Made by a program: the position numbers and the translations under genes
The notes under the pieces: generated by a model
Database searches by the model: none
Seen by the model: only the letters and a program-made list of their open reading frames with translations
What the model was told of the DNA's origin: nothing
Shown: positions 1 through 4,679 of the stretch, one piece after another
Layout of the letters: each line of letters begins with the position of its first letter
Position numbering within the stretch: the first letter of the stretch is position 1
DNA from: Eubacteriaceae bacterium UBA7485
GTDB lineage: Bacteria; Bacillota; Clostridia; Eubacteriales; Eubacteriaceae
Assembly (NCBI GenBank): GCA_002478485.1
Contig: DLOL01000089.1
Location: 8,312 to 15,368 of the forward strand
DNA length: 7,057 nt
Reading direction: 5' to 3'

Positions 1-304
1 TCTTTCTTGTGGGAACAATTCCGCCGTGGCAATTAATCTCCACGACATCTTCCCCCGTATAGGAATGCGGTTTTTTCATTTTTAGAACTAAAACCTCATC
101 CACCAATTTCTGATCTTCAGGATTGATAATATGACCGTAGTACATTTTTCCAGGCTCTGCTTCGTTTAAATCAATGCCTCGAATGGACCTAAAAAGTTTC
201 GATGCGGTTTCTACCGCCTTGTCTCCGCTGATTCTGATTATACCGATTCCGGCGCTTCCAGAACCCGTACTGATTGCAGCAATTGTATCGTCGTTATAGC
301 TCAT
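1..304 (-). CDS. mnmE: tRNA modification GTPase MnmE, N-terminal part (cut by window edge)
   Basis: MnmE works with MnmG to add the aminomethyl or carboxymethylaminomethyl group to U34 of certain tRNAs, using a folate cofactor and GTP hydrolysis. Only the first 101 residues are present; the gene runs off the left edge, so the G domain is not visible. The N-terminus (MSYNDDTIAAIST...GSAGIGIIRISG) matches the family's DTIAAIST..G..GI.I.RISG block, and YTGEDVVEINCHGG near residues 81-94 matches the folate-binding domain signature. The ATG at 304 is chosen because it places the family block at the N-terminus and is preceded by GGAGTAGGG, a usable ribosome binding site. The frame stays open upstream to a possible TTG, but nothing there resembles MnmE. 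A terminator lies between jag and this gene, so it is probably transcribed separately from the rpmH operon. Confidence 0.95.
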   Translation of the reverse strand, partial: MSYNDDTIAAISTGSGSAGIGIIRISGDKAVETASKLFRSIRGIDLNEAEPGKMYYGHIINPEDQKLVDEVLVLKMKKPHSYTGEDVVEINCHGGIVPTRK

Positions 305-312
305 TCTTATCC

Positions 313-420
313 CTACTCCATTTTCTCGTTCATTCTCTCTAGATACCAATTATATAATTTCTCAAGCAAAGGCAATTCTTTCTTTTCTACTTCATTCTCT
401 GAATGTTCCATGTGGAACAT
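313..420 (-). CDS. possible small ORF of 35 codons upstream of mnmE
   Basis: An ATG at 420 opens a frame that ends with TAG at 315-313, eight bases before the mnmE start. The product would be 35 residues, beginning MFHMEHSENEVEKKELP and ending in a stretch with LLEKLYNWYLERMNEK, which reads like a charged amphipathic helix. The end of the ORF contains the mnmE ribosome binding site, as in translationally coupled pairs. AAGGA is only 2 nt before the first ATG but 11 nt before the second in-frame ATG (411-409), so the second may be the better start. The frame is also open upstream to a stop inside the jag terminator. I do not recognise a family. It could be chance: a good -10 sequence lies inside it, and its first codons coincide with a parS-like repeat. 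Confidence 0.33.
   Translation of the reverse strand: MFHMEHSENEVEKKELPLLEKLYNWYLERMNEKME
349..375 (-). promoter_or_regulatory. candidate mnmE promoter
   Basis: On the minus strand a perfect TATAAT (354-349) is preceded by TTGCCT (375-370) with a 15-nt spacer, shorter than the preferred 17. The -10 lies 44 nt upstream of the mnmE start, giving a leader of roughly 35-40 nt. A promoter is expected here because the upstream operon ends in a terminator. It lies inside the possible 35-codon ORF, so if this is the only promoter that ORF would not be translated as described. Confidence 0.4.
403..420. promoter_or_regulatory. parS-like inverted repeat (candidate ParB/Spo0J binding site)
   Basis: ATGTTCCATGTGGAACAT has perfect 8-bp arms around a two-base centre (TG, 411-412). 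The inner 16-mer differs at three positions from the parS consensus TGTTTCACGTGAAACA: two compensating arm changes (TTC/GAA to TCC/GGA, also found in Pseudomonas-type parS) and the central CG replaced by TG. ParB sites are typically clustered around oriC, and in Bacillota the parA-parB genes usually lie downstream of mnmE-mnmG, so the location fits. The centre change breaks perfect dyad symmetry and is the main reason for caution. It could also be an operator for another regulator. Confidence 0.6.
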
Positions 421-467
421 GATCCTTCGTTTGATGGAATTTTCTAATTCTATCGATTTTTGGCAAG

Positions 468-501
468 AAAAAACCGCTCATCCGAACTTCCGGATGAGCG
501 G
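468..501 (-). terminator. intrinsic terminator of the rpmH-jag operon
   Basis: On the minus strand an 11-bp perfect stem (474-484 paired with 491-501) with a six-base loop is followed by TTTTTT (473-468). It begins 6 bases after the jag stop codon. It separates jag from mnmE, which are otherwise adjacent, and implies separate transcription of mnmE. Confidence 0.95.
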
Positions 502-506
502 GGACC

Positions 507-1142
507 TTATTTTGCAGCTTGAATGACTACATGACGGTACGGATCGTCACCTTCTGAATAGGTGATGACGCGTCGGTTGTCTTGAAGTCTTGCATGAATG
601 ATTCTGCGTTCAGCCGGATTCATTGGCTCAAGAGAAATTCTTCTCTTGTAGCGTCCGACTTTGGCTGCCATCTTATCCGCGACAGCTTCCAGGGTTTTCT
701 TCCTCTTCGCCCTGTAGTTTTCCGTGTCAATAATCACGCGGATGTAATCATCCACCTTTTTATTGACCACAAGGCTGGTGAGATACTGAATGGAATCGAG
801 GGTCTGTCCTCTTCTTCCGATCAGGATGCCCATGTTATCTCCAATGAGATTGATATTTAAGAAATTTCCTTCGCTGTTTTCTTCCTGCTCGATTTCAATC
901 TCGCAAGGAATGTCCATTGCCTGGAAGATTTCCTCAAGAAACTCTCTGGCTGTGCTTTCCGCGGTTTCTTTTCTAGTTACTTCTACAATCGCTTCTTTTT
1001 TTCCGAACAGGCCGAGCACTCCGTTTTCGGGTTGCTGGATGATCTCGATGTCGACATCATCTTTTAAAACTCCGAGTTTGGCAAGCGCCTGATTGACTGC
1101 GTCATCAATCGTTTTGCCCGTTCCCTGTGCGCGTTTTTCCAT
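507..1142 (-). CDS. jag: Jag/KhpB/EloR family RNA-binding protein
   Basis: This 211-aa cytoplasmic RNA-binding protein is the usual partner gene of yidC (spoIIIJ-associated Jag). In streptococci the family acts with KhpA in control of cell elongation and binds many RNAs. Three domains are visible in order: Jag_N (about 1-55, with GVLGLFGKKEA at 41-51); a KH domain (about 77-145) with the GRRG loop at 109-112 followed by TLDSIQYLTSLVVNK; and a C-terminal R3H domain (about 146-211) with the R-x3-H motif in ERRIIHARL (R179, H183) and a terminal SEGDDPYRHVVI. Length and domain order are normal for the family. The ATG at 1142 is 5 nt after the yidC stop, and AAAGGA inside the yidC 3' end serves as ribosome binding site, so translation is probably coupled. 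It is the last gene before the operon terminator. Confidence 0.96.
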   Translation of the reverse strand: MEKRAQGTGKTIDDAVNQALAKLGVLKDDVDIEIIQQPENGVLGLFGKKEAIVEVTRKETAESTAREFLEEIFQAMDIPCEIEIEQEENSEGNFLNINLIGDNMGILIGRRGQTLDSIQYLTSLVVNKKVDDYIRVIIDTENYRAKRKKTLEAVADKMAAKVGRYKRRISLEPMNPAERRIIHARLQDNRRVITYSEGDDPYRHVVIQAAK

Positions 1143-1147
1143 TTAGC

Positions 1148-2047
1148 CTATTCCTTTCGTTCAGGAATTTTGGTGATGGTTTTTCTTTTGACCTTTTTTC
1201 CGGAAGCCGGCGTCATTTTAACAGTCGTCTTCTTCTTGTCGGTTTTTGGTTCTTTGCCCATCTGGCGATCCATCATATCTTGACGGGCCTGAGCCGCGGA
1301 GGTTCTCTTTTCAGCGGCAATCTGCTTTTGCTCTTTGTCGTAATCGCGAAGCGCCTTTTCAACTTCTGCAGGATCCAGTGTCTTGACCGGCTTTCTGAGC
1401 ATGAAGTACTGCTGGATGAAAGTGAAGATATTCTGGACCACCCAGTACAGGGAGACCCCTGCAGGCATGGACATCGCGAAGAAACCGATCATGAGCGGCA
1501 TGAGGTAGAGCATCATCTTCTGGGATGACTGCTGTTCCTGTGTGCCTCCTTGAACAGACATGGTGAACTTCTGCGAGATGTAGGTGAAGACCACGCAGAG
1601 AATCGGCAAGATGTAGTACGGGTCAGGATTGGCGAGGTTTGGTATCCAGTACCATGAATGATTGATAATCGCTTCGGCCTGAGCCTGAGGCAAGGACTGG
1701 AACACGTACTGAAGCGGATCTCTCAAGGCTCCGAACAGCCCGTAAATGATCGGGAGCTGCAGGAGCAGCGGGAGACAACCGCCCATCGGGTTGACCTTGT
1801 AAATCTTGTAAAGCTTCTGCATTTCAAGATTTAATTTTTCAGGGTTGTCCTTGTACTTCTTCTGCAGTCTGTTCATCTCAGGCTGCAGCATCTGAACTTC
1901 CCGCATGGACTTGGTTGATTTGATGTTCAGCGGCAGGAGGATCAGCTTACAGATGATCGTAAAGATGACAATTGACCATCCGTAATTTTGAACAAGCGAG
2001 TAGATCAAATATAAGAGCCACCCGAATGCTTTATAAAGAAATCCCAT
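1148..2047 (-). CDS. yidC: YidC/Oxa1 family membrane protein insertase
   Basis: A 299-aa polytopic insertase that helps membrane proteins enter and fold in the cytoplasmic membrane, with SecYEG or alone. Hydrophobic segments are seen at about 22-40, 91-108, 143-160, 178-196 and 198-216, the five-helix Oxa1 core. The cytoplasmic hairpin between the first two is charged (about 41-85, with MREVQMLQPEMNRLQKKYKDNPEK). NPMGGCLPLLLQLPI (86-100) is a strong family block. There is no lipobox cysteine, unlike B. subtilis SpoIIIJ and YqjG; the protein starts directly before the first core helix. The position of the conserved core arginine in helix 1 (FTIIvRLilLPL in relatives) is lysine, K34. The C-terminal tail (about 220-299) is rich in Lys/Arg, which in this family can aid ribosome contact. 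The ATG at 2047 has GAGGAGA upstream at good spacing and is 11 nt after yidD. Confidence 0.96.
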   Translation of the reverse strand: MGFLYKAFGWLLYLIYSLVQNYGWSIVIFTIICKLILLPLNIKSTKSMREVQMLQPEMNRLQKKYKDNPEKLNLEMQKLYKIYKVNPMGGCLPLLLQLPIIYGLFGALRDPLQYVFQSLPQAQAEAIINHSWYWIPNLANPDPYYILPILCVVFTYISQKFTMSVQGGTQEQQSSQKMMLYLMPLMIGFFAMSMPAGVSLYWVVQNIFTFIQQYFMLRKPVKTLDPAEVEKALRDYDKEQKQIAAEKRTSAAQARQDMMDRQMGKEPKTDKKKTTVKMTPASGKKVKRKTITKIPERKE

Positions 2048-2058
2048 TTTTTTCTCCT

Positions 2059-2268
2059 CTAGGGTACAGGATCATAACCGCCTTCATTAAACGGATGACA
2101 GCGGCAAATTCTCTTGACCGCGAGGAACCCTCCCTTGAAGAAGCCGTACTTTGAAATTGCTTCGTAGGCATAGGCTGAGCAGGTCGGTGTAAATCTGCAG
2201 TGCGGACCAAGTGCCGGAGAGATGAATCTCTGGTAAAACCTGATCCCCTTCAAAAGAATCCATTTCAT
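2059..2268 (-). CDS. yidD: membrane protein insertion efficiency factor YidD
   Basis: A 69-aa protein of the YidD (haemolytic alpha family) group, which sits at the inner face of the membrane and supports YidC-dependent insertion. The diagnostic pattern is complete: an amphipathic N-terminal helix ([20 protein letters not shown]), [15 protein letters not shown] (24-38), [19 protein letters not shown] (41-59) and GGYDPVP at the C-terminus. The length is normal. The start at 2268 lies 10 nt after the rnpA stop. No clear Shine-Dalgarno sequence is seen in those bases (AACAGCGAAAT), so translation probably depends on ribosomes finishing rnpA. Confidence 0.96.
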   Translation of the reverse strand: MKWILLKGIRFYQRFISPALGPHCRFTPTCSAYAYEAISKYGFFKGGFLAVKRICRCHPFNEGGYDPVP

Positions 2269-2278
2269 ATTTCGCTGT

Positions 2279-2608
2279 TTATTTCAGTAAATTTTCTTTA
2301 TAGAACAGATGCTTCAGGGATTTATCTAAAACATTATATTTTTCCCCGAGGCAAGAGTTCTTCGCCGTTATGATCAAGTCGTAACCTGGTTTGACTGCGT
2401 CTTCCATCTGCCTGTAACTCTCCCGAATCTGCCTCCGGATCCGGTTTCGATCCACGGCCTTTTTCGAGACTTTCTTACTGACAATGATGCCCAGACGATT
2501 GGCATCTTTCCGATTTTTGATGTAGCGCAGTGTAAAGTTCCGGTTACCGAAAACTTTACCTTTCTTAAACACATTATCGAAATCTTTTTTGCTTTTTAAA
2601 CTAAGCAC
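2279..2608 (-). CDS. rnpA: ribonuclease P protein component
   Basis: The small basic protein subunit of RNase P, which binds the catalytic RNA and pre-tRNA leader during 5' processing. The 109-aa product begins [17 protein letters not shown], matching the family's N-terminal block, and contains the RNR motif [13 protein letters not shown] at about 52-64 with many Lys/Arg residues. Length is normal. The start codon is GTG (2608-2606), supported by AGAGGAA six or so bases upstream; no in-frame ATG lies upstream before a TGA. It follows rpmH by 59 nt, the conserved bacterial arrangement. That gap contains two hairpins that could lower its expression relative to rpmH. Confidence 0.96.
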   Translation of the reverse strand: MLSLKSKKDFDNVFKKGKVFGNRNFTLRYIKNRKDANRLGIIVSKKVSKKAVDRNRIRRQIRESYRQMEDAVKPGYDLIITAKNSCLGEKYNVLDKSLKHLFYKENLLK

Positions 2609-2615
2609 GCCGTTC

Positions 2616-2634
2616 CTCTTTTTCTCGAAAAGAG
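2616..2634 (-). promoter_or_regulatory. hairpin overlapping the rnpA ribosome binding site
   Basis: In the rpmH-rnpA gap the minus-strand transcript can pair CTCTTTT with AAAAGAG (2634-2628 with 2622-2616) around the five-base loop CGAGA. The right arm includes part of the AGAGGAA ribosome binding site of rnpA (2619-2613). The stem is mostly A-U, so it would be only moderately stable. A role in limiting rnpA translation is an inference. Confidence 0.35.
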
Positions 2635-2644
2635 CTGTTCAATG

Positions 2645-2666
2645 AAAAAGACCGCTTCTGCGGTCT
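2645..2666 (-). terminator. small terminator or attenuator between rpmH and rnpA
   Basis: Immediately after the rpmH stop the minus strand reads AGACCGC-AGAA-GCGGTCT, a 7-bp GC-containing stem (2666-2660 with 2655-2649) with a tetraloop. The stem ends in a run of five T (2649-2645), the first of which pairs in the stem. Because rnpA, yidD, yidC and jag lie downstream with no strong promoter visible in the 59-nt gap, it is more likely a partial terminator, or a 3' end protecting an rpmH transcript, than a complete stop. Confidence 0.65.
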
Positions 2667-2667
2667 G

Positions 2668-2802
2668 TTAAGCAGAAAGTTTGGCTCTGCCTTTCTGTCT
2701 TCTTCTCTTAAGTACATTGCGTCCGTTCTTTGTGGACATGCGTTTTCTGAAGCCGTGTTCTTTTTTTCTTTGTCTGACTTTTGGCTGATAAGTTCTTTTC
2801 AT
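2668..2802 (-). CDS. rpmH: 50S ribosomal protein L34
   Basis: This 44-aa, extremely basic protein of the large ribosomal subunit begins [20 protein letters not shown] and ends KGRAKLSA, which is the full L34 family pattern at normal length. The ATG at 2802 is preceded by AGGGGGTG at good spacing, one base from a perfect ribosome binding site, as expected for a highly expressed gene. It is first in the leftward operon, about 50 nt from the start of transcription predicted from the promoter at 2860-2888. Position beside dnaA across the origin is conserved in bacteria. Confidence 0.97.
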   Translation of the reverse strand: MKRTYQPKVRQRKKEHGFRKRMSTKNGRNVLKRRRQKGRAKLSA

Positions 2803-2859
2803 TCTTCTACACCCCCTGTTCTGTCAGTCTATCTGTTCATGTGCATAAGATTCTATCGA

Positions 2860-2888
2860 ATTATATAACCTACACCTGAAATAGTCAA
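2860..2888 (-). promoter_or_regulatory. promoter of the rpmH-rnpA-yidD-yidC-jag operon
   Basis: On the minus strand TTGACT (2888-2883) and TATAAT (2865-2860) are separated by exactly 17 nt, an almost perfect housekeeping sigma promoter. The predicted start of transcription is near 2853, giving about a 50-nt leader before rpmH. It points away from dnaA. Confidence 0.92.
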
Positions 2889-2986
2889 TGATTTTTCCTT
2901 TACACTGTGTTCTCCCGGACTGCCGCAATATTACGTGAAAGATTTGTTTCGCAACAATTTTTTCTCTTTTTTTTCCTGAAATTTAG

Positions 2987-2995
2987 TTTTCCACA
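2987..2995 (+). promoter_or_regulatory. DnaA box, one mismatch
   Basis: TTTTCCACA differs from the TTATCCACA consensus at the third base. TTTTCC also pairs with GGAAAA at 3003-3008. Confidence 0.6.
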
Positions 2996-3019
2996 GTTTT
3001 GGGGAAAATTCCGTCAAAG

Positions 3020-3028
3020 TTATCCACT
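3020..3028 (+). promoter_or_regulatory. DnaA box, one mismatch
   Basis: TTATCCACT differs from consensus only in the last base. It forms an inverted pair with the perfect box at 3041-3049. Confidence 0.7.
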
Positions 3029-3040
3029 AAAATGAAAAAC

Positions 3041-3049
3041 TGTGGATAA
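3041..3049 (-). promoter_or_regulatory. DnaA box, perfect
   Basis: The plus strand reads TGTGGATAA, the exact complement of TTATCCACA. The box covers the proposed -35 of dnaA (3043-3048), so DnaA binding here could repress its own gene. Confidence 0.9.
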
Positions 3050-3071
3050 AACTGTGAATTCATGTGATAAT
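3043..3071 (+). promoter_or_regulatory. candidate dnaA promoter
   Basis: GATAAT (3066-3071) is one base from the -10 consensus and carries an upstream TG at the extended -10 position (TGTGATAAT). TGGATA (3043-3048) is a 4/6 match to the -35 box with a 17-nt spacer. Transcription would start near 3078, leaving about a 160-nt leader. A weaker alternative is TTGGAA (3155-3160) with TATCAA (3178-3183), spacer 17, which overlaps the box at 3177. Both arrangements place a DnaA box on a promoter element. Confidence 0.45.
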
Positions 3072-3085
3072 GGGTTAGTTCATTG

Positions 3086-3109
3086 CAAGAGAAGCCGACT
3101 TTTCTCTTG
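3086..3109 (+). promoter_or_regulatory. hairpin in the dnaA leader
   Basis: CAAGAGAA (3086-3093) and TTCTCTTG (3102-3109) are perfect 8-bp arms around GCCGACTT, with further G-U pairs possible on both sides. No T run follows, so it is not a standard terminator. Function unknown; an operator or an mRNA structure in the long dnaA leader are possible readings. Confidence 0.4.
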
Positions 3110-3116
3110 TGGAAGA
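3108..3116 (-). promoter_or_regulatory. weak DnaA-box-like site
   Basis: TGTGGAAGA on the plus strand gives TCTTCCACA, a 7/9 match to TTATCCACA. It touches the right arm of the leader hairpin. Confidence 0.35.
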
Positions 3117-3140
3117 CTGAAATTTGAATTAAGAACACCC

Positions 3141-3149
3141 TGTGGAAAA
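3141..3149 (-). promoter_or_regulatory. DnaA box, one mismatch
   Basis: TGTGGAAAA on the plus strand is the complement of TTTTCCACA, which differs from consensus at the third base, the same variant as the box at 2987. Confidence 0.6.
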
Positions 3150-3176
3150 CGGGATTGGAAGATTCGCTTCATGAAT

Positions 3177-3185
3177 TTATCAACA
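3177..3185 (+). promoter_or_regulatory. DnaA box, one mismatch
   Basis: TTATCAACA differs from consensus at the sixth base. It lies about 55 nt upstream of the dnaA start and overlaps a secondary -10 candidate. Confidence 0.55.
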
Positions 3186-3226
3186 GGGTTGTTCACTGTT
3201 TTATTTTAGCCCATCCCGACGGAACT

Positions 3227-3242
3227 GGAGAATCCTTAATTG
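3227..3242 (+). promoter_or_regulatory. dnaA ribosome binding site with TTG start
   Basis: GGAG at 3227-3230 lies 9 nt before the TTG codon at 3240-3242. The nearby ATG at 3247 is out of frame, so TTG is the only start that gives the complete DnaA domain I. Confidence 0.85.
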
Positions 3243-4577
3243 GAAAATGATATTAAAAAAATCTGGCAGCAGGCAAAAATTTATCTGGAACCAGAAGTGA
3301 CAAAAATCAGCTTTGAGACGTGGATTGAGAGCCTGGTTCCCCACAGCCTGAAAAACGGAGTCTTCTATCTTGGTGCAAACGGCTCTTTTCACAAAGAAAA
3401 CATCGAGGGCCGCTACAGCACGCTGATTGCAAACTCGCTCAAGATGGTCACCCCGCTGGTTGAGAAGATAAAGATTTTTGACATTAACGAAGAGCTGCCT
3501 GAGGAAAAAGAAGAAATCATCACACCGGTCCCTCAGTCGAGAAACGTGTCAGAAACCGGATCGCCGCTCAATCCTCGGTACAACTTCGAACGTTTTGTCA
3601 TCGGAGAGAACAACCGCTTCGCGCACGCGGCCTGCGTTGCGGTGGCTGAGTCGCCTTCAAAGAAATATAATCCACTCTTCATTTACGGAGGAGTTGGACT
3701 TGGAAAGACCCATTTGATGCAGGCAATCGGAAATTATGTCGCTGAGGCGGATCCCCAAAGACATATGATTTATATTTCCTGCGAAGGCTTTACAAACGAA
3801 TACATCAATTCCATCCGGGACAACACAAACCAAAAGTTCAGAGAAAAATACAGAAGTACGGATCTTCTTCTGATCGATGACATACAGTTTCTCACCGGTA
3901 AAGAAGAAACTCAGGAAGCTTTCTTCCATACTTTTAACGAGCTTTATGAAAACAACAAGCAGATCGTCATGACGAGTGACCGTCCGCCGAGAGAAATTCA
4001 AAAGCTGACCGAAAGGCTCAGGTCTCGTTTTGAGATGGGATTGATCACGGATATTTCCGCTCCGAACTTCGAGACCAGAATGGCTATATTAAGGAAGAAA
4101 GCCGAGTCCTATGACGGGGATATTTCAGATGATATCCTCTCCTACATCGCGGAGAATATCCATTCGAATATCCGAGAGCTCGAAGGTGCGCTGACCACCG
4201 TGACGGCCTACTGCAAACTTCATGGAAAACCGATGTCCATCGAGACGACCAAGGACGCGCTCAAGGATATCCTTCACACGGAAAAAGTGGTGATTGATAT
4301 TCCTTATATAAAGGAAGTGACGGCCAAGTATTTTGACATCGAACCGACTGAAATGGATTCAAAAAAGAGAACCAAGAAAGTCACCCAGCCAAGACAGGTC
4401 GCGATGTATCTTTGCCGCGAGCTGACGGATGCCTCCTTCCCCAAAATCGGAGAAGCCTTTGGCGGGAGAGACCACTCGACGGTCGTTCATGCCTGCCAGA
4501 AAATCACGGAAGAGCTTTCGCAGCAGACTGAGTTTTCAAGGCTGATCGTCGCGATCCAAAAAGAAATCACAAGGTAG
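3240..4577 (+). CDS. dnaA: chromosomal replication initiator protein DnaA
   Basis: DnaA is the AAA+ ATPase that binds the origin boxes, forms a filament on one strand, opens the duplex and loads helicase. The 445-aa product has all four domains: domain I (1-80, with SFETWIESL at 24-32), a variable linker (about 82-112), the AAA+ core with Walker A GGVGLGKT (150-157), Walker B LLLIDDIQ (209-216), sensor I TSDRPP (245-250), the arginine finger in RLRSRFEMGL (R263) and sensor II in NIRELEGAL (R312). Domain IV ends with the DNA-binding signature GGRDHSTVVHACQKI (408-422). Length is normal. The start is TTG, chosen from the GGAG spacing and the family N-terminus; this weak start may help keep DnaA low. 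DnaA boxes flank the gene on both sides and one overlaps its likely promoter, consistent with autoregulation. Confidence 0.98.
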   Translation: MENDIKKIWQQAKIYLEPEVTKISFETWIESLVPHSLKNGVFYLGANGSFHKENIEGRYSTLIANSLKMVTPLVEKIKIFDINEELPEEKEEIITPVPQSRNVSETGSPLNPRYNFERFVIGENNRFAHAACVAVAESPSKKYNPLFIYGGVGLGKTHLMQAIGNYVAEADPQRHMIYISCEGFTNEYINSIRDNTNQKFREKYRSTDLLLIDDIQFLTGKEETQEAFFHTFNELYENNKQIVMTSDRPPREIQKLTERLRSRFEMGLITDISAPNFETRMAILRKKAESYDGDISDDILSYIAENIHSNIRELEGALTTVTAYCKLHGKPMSIETTKDALKDILHTEKVVIDIPYIKEVTAKYFDIEPTEMDSKKRTKKVTQPRQVAMYLCRELTDASFPKIGEAFGGRDHSTVVHACQKITEELSQQTEFSRLIVAIQKEITR

Positions 4578-4583
4578 TGCGAT

Positions 4584-4592
4584 TTATCCACA
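4584..4592 (+). promoter_or_regulatory. DnaA box, perfect
   Basis: TTATCCACA, exact consensus, 6 nt after the dnaA stop codon. Confidence 0.9.
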
Positions 4593-4620
4593 GCTTTTAA
4601 ACAGCTGCACGCACAGGTAT

Positions 4621-4632
4621 TTTTTCGAAAAA
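4621..4632. repeat. 12-bp palindrome between the two downstream DnaA boxes
   Basis: TTTTTCGAAAAA is a perfect palindrome in the dnaA-dnaN gap. It is AT-rich and might be a binding site or a locally bent or easily melted segment. It does not form a normal terminator because the stem is almost all A-T. Confidence 0.4.
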
Positions 4633-4657
4633 CCGCGTTTTATCGGGCTTTTTTGAG

Positions 4658-4666
4658 TTATCCACA
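4658..4666 (+). promoter_or_regulatory. DnaA box, perfect, next to the unwinding tract
   Basis: TTATCCACA, exact consensus, in the same orientation as the box at 4584. It is the last box before the AT-rich tract and therefore the likely anchor for loading DnaA onto single-stranded DNA. Confidence 0.92.
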
Positions 4667-4679
4667 ACTCCCACAGCCC

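Larger units (their letters stand above)
2803..3239. other. oriC, upstream part (rpmH-dnaA intergenic region)
   Basis: This 437-bp non-coding stretch between two divergent genes holds, from left to right: the rpmH leader and promoter; an AT-rich stretch with a 20-nt pyrimidine tract at 2958-2977; DnaA boxes at 2987, 3020, 3041, 3141 and 3177 plus a weaker match at 3108; a candidate dnaA promoter; a leader hairpin; and the dnaA ribosome binding site. The density of boxes and the gene context identify it as the upstream half of a bipartite origin, comparable to the incA/incB side in B. subtilis. No credible ORF lies inside it. Confidence 0.9.

Noticed and set aside
1127..1528. 133-codon plus-strand open frame over jag/yidC
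   Set aside because: Antisense shadow of yidC; low-complexity Phe/Leu/His-rich product.
2374..2574. 66-codon minus-strand frame overlapping rnpA in another register
   Set aside because: Same strand but different frame from a complete, conserved rnpA; no family resemblance.
2927..2942. Second parS-like site (AATATTACGTGAAAGA)
   Set aside because: Only the right half resembles parS (11 of 16 bases overall) and dyad symmetry is missing.
2951..2958. TTGTTTCGCAACAA-like short inverted repeat around 2945-2958
   Set aside because: Arms of only five bases in an AT-rich stretch; expected by chance.
3657..4001. 114-codon minus-strand open frame inside dnaA
   Set aside because: Antisense to the AAA+ core of DnaA with no recognisable domain.
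4629..4657. Possible dnaA terminator (AAAACCGCGTTTT and the T run after ATCGGGC)
   Set aside because: The stems are five base pairs or fewer, mostly A-T, and not directly joined to the T run.
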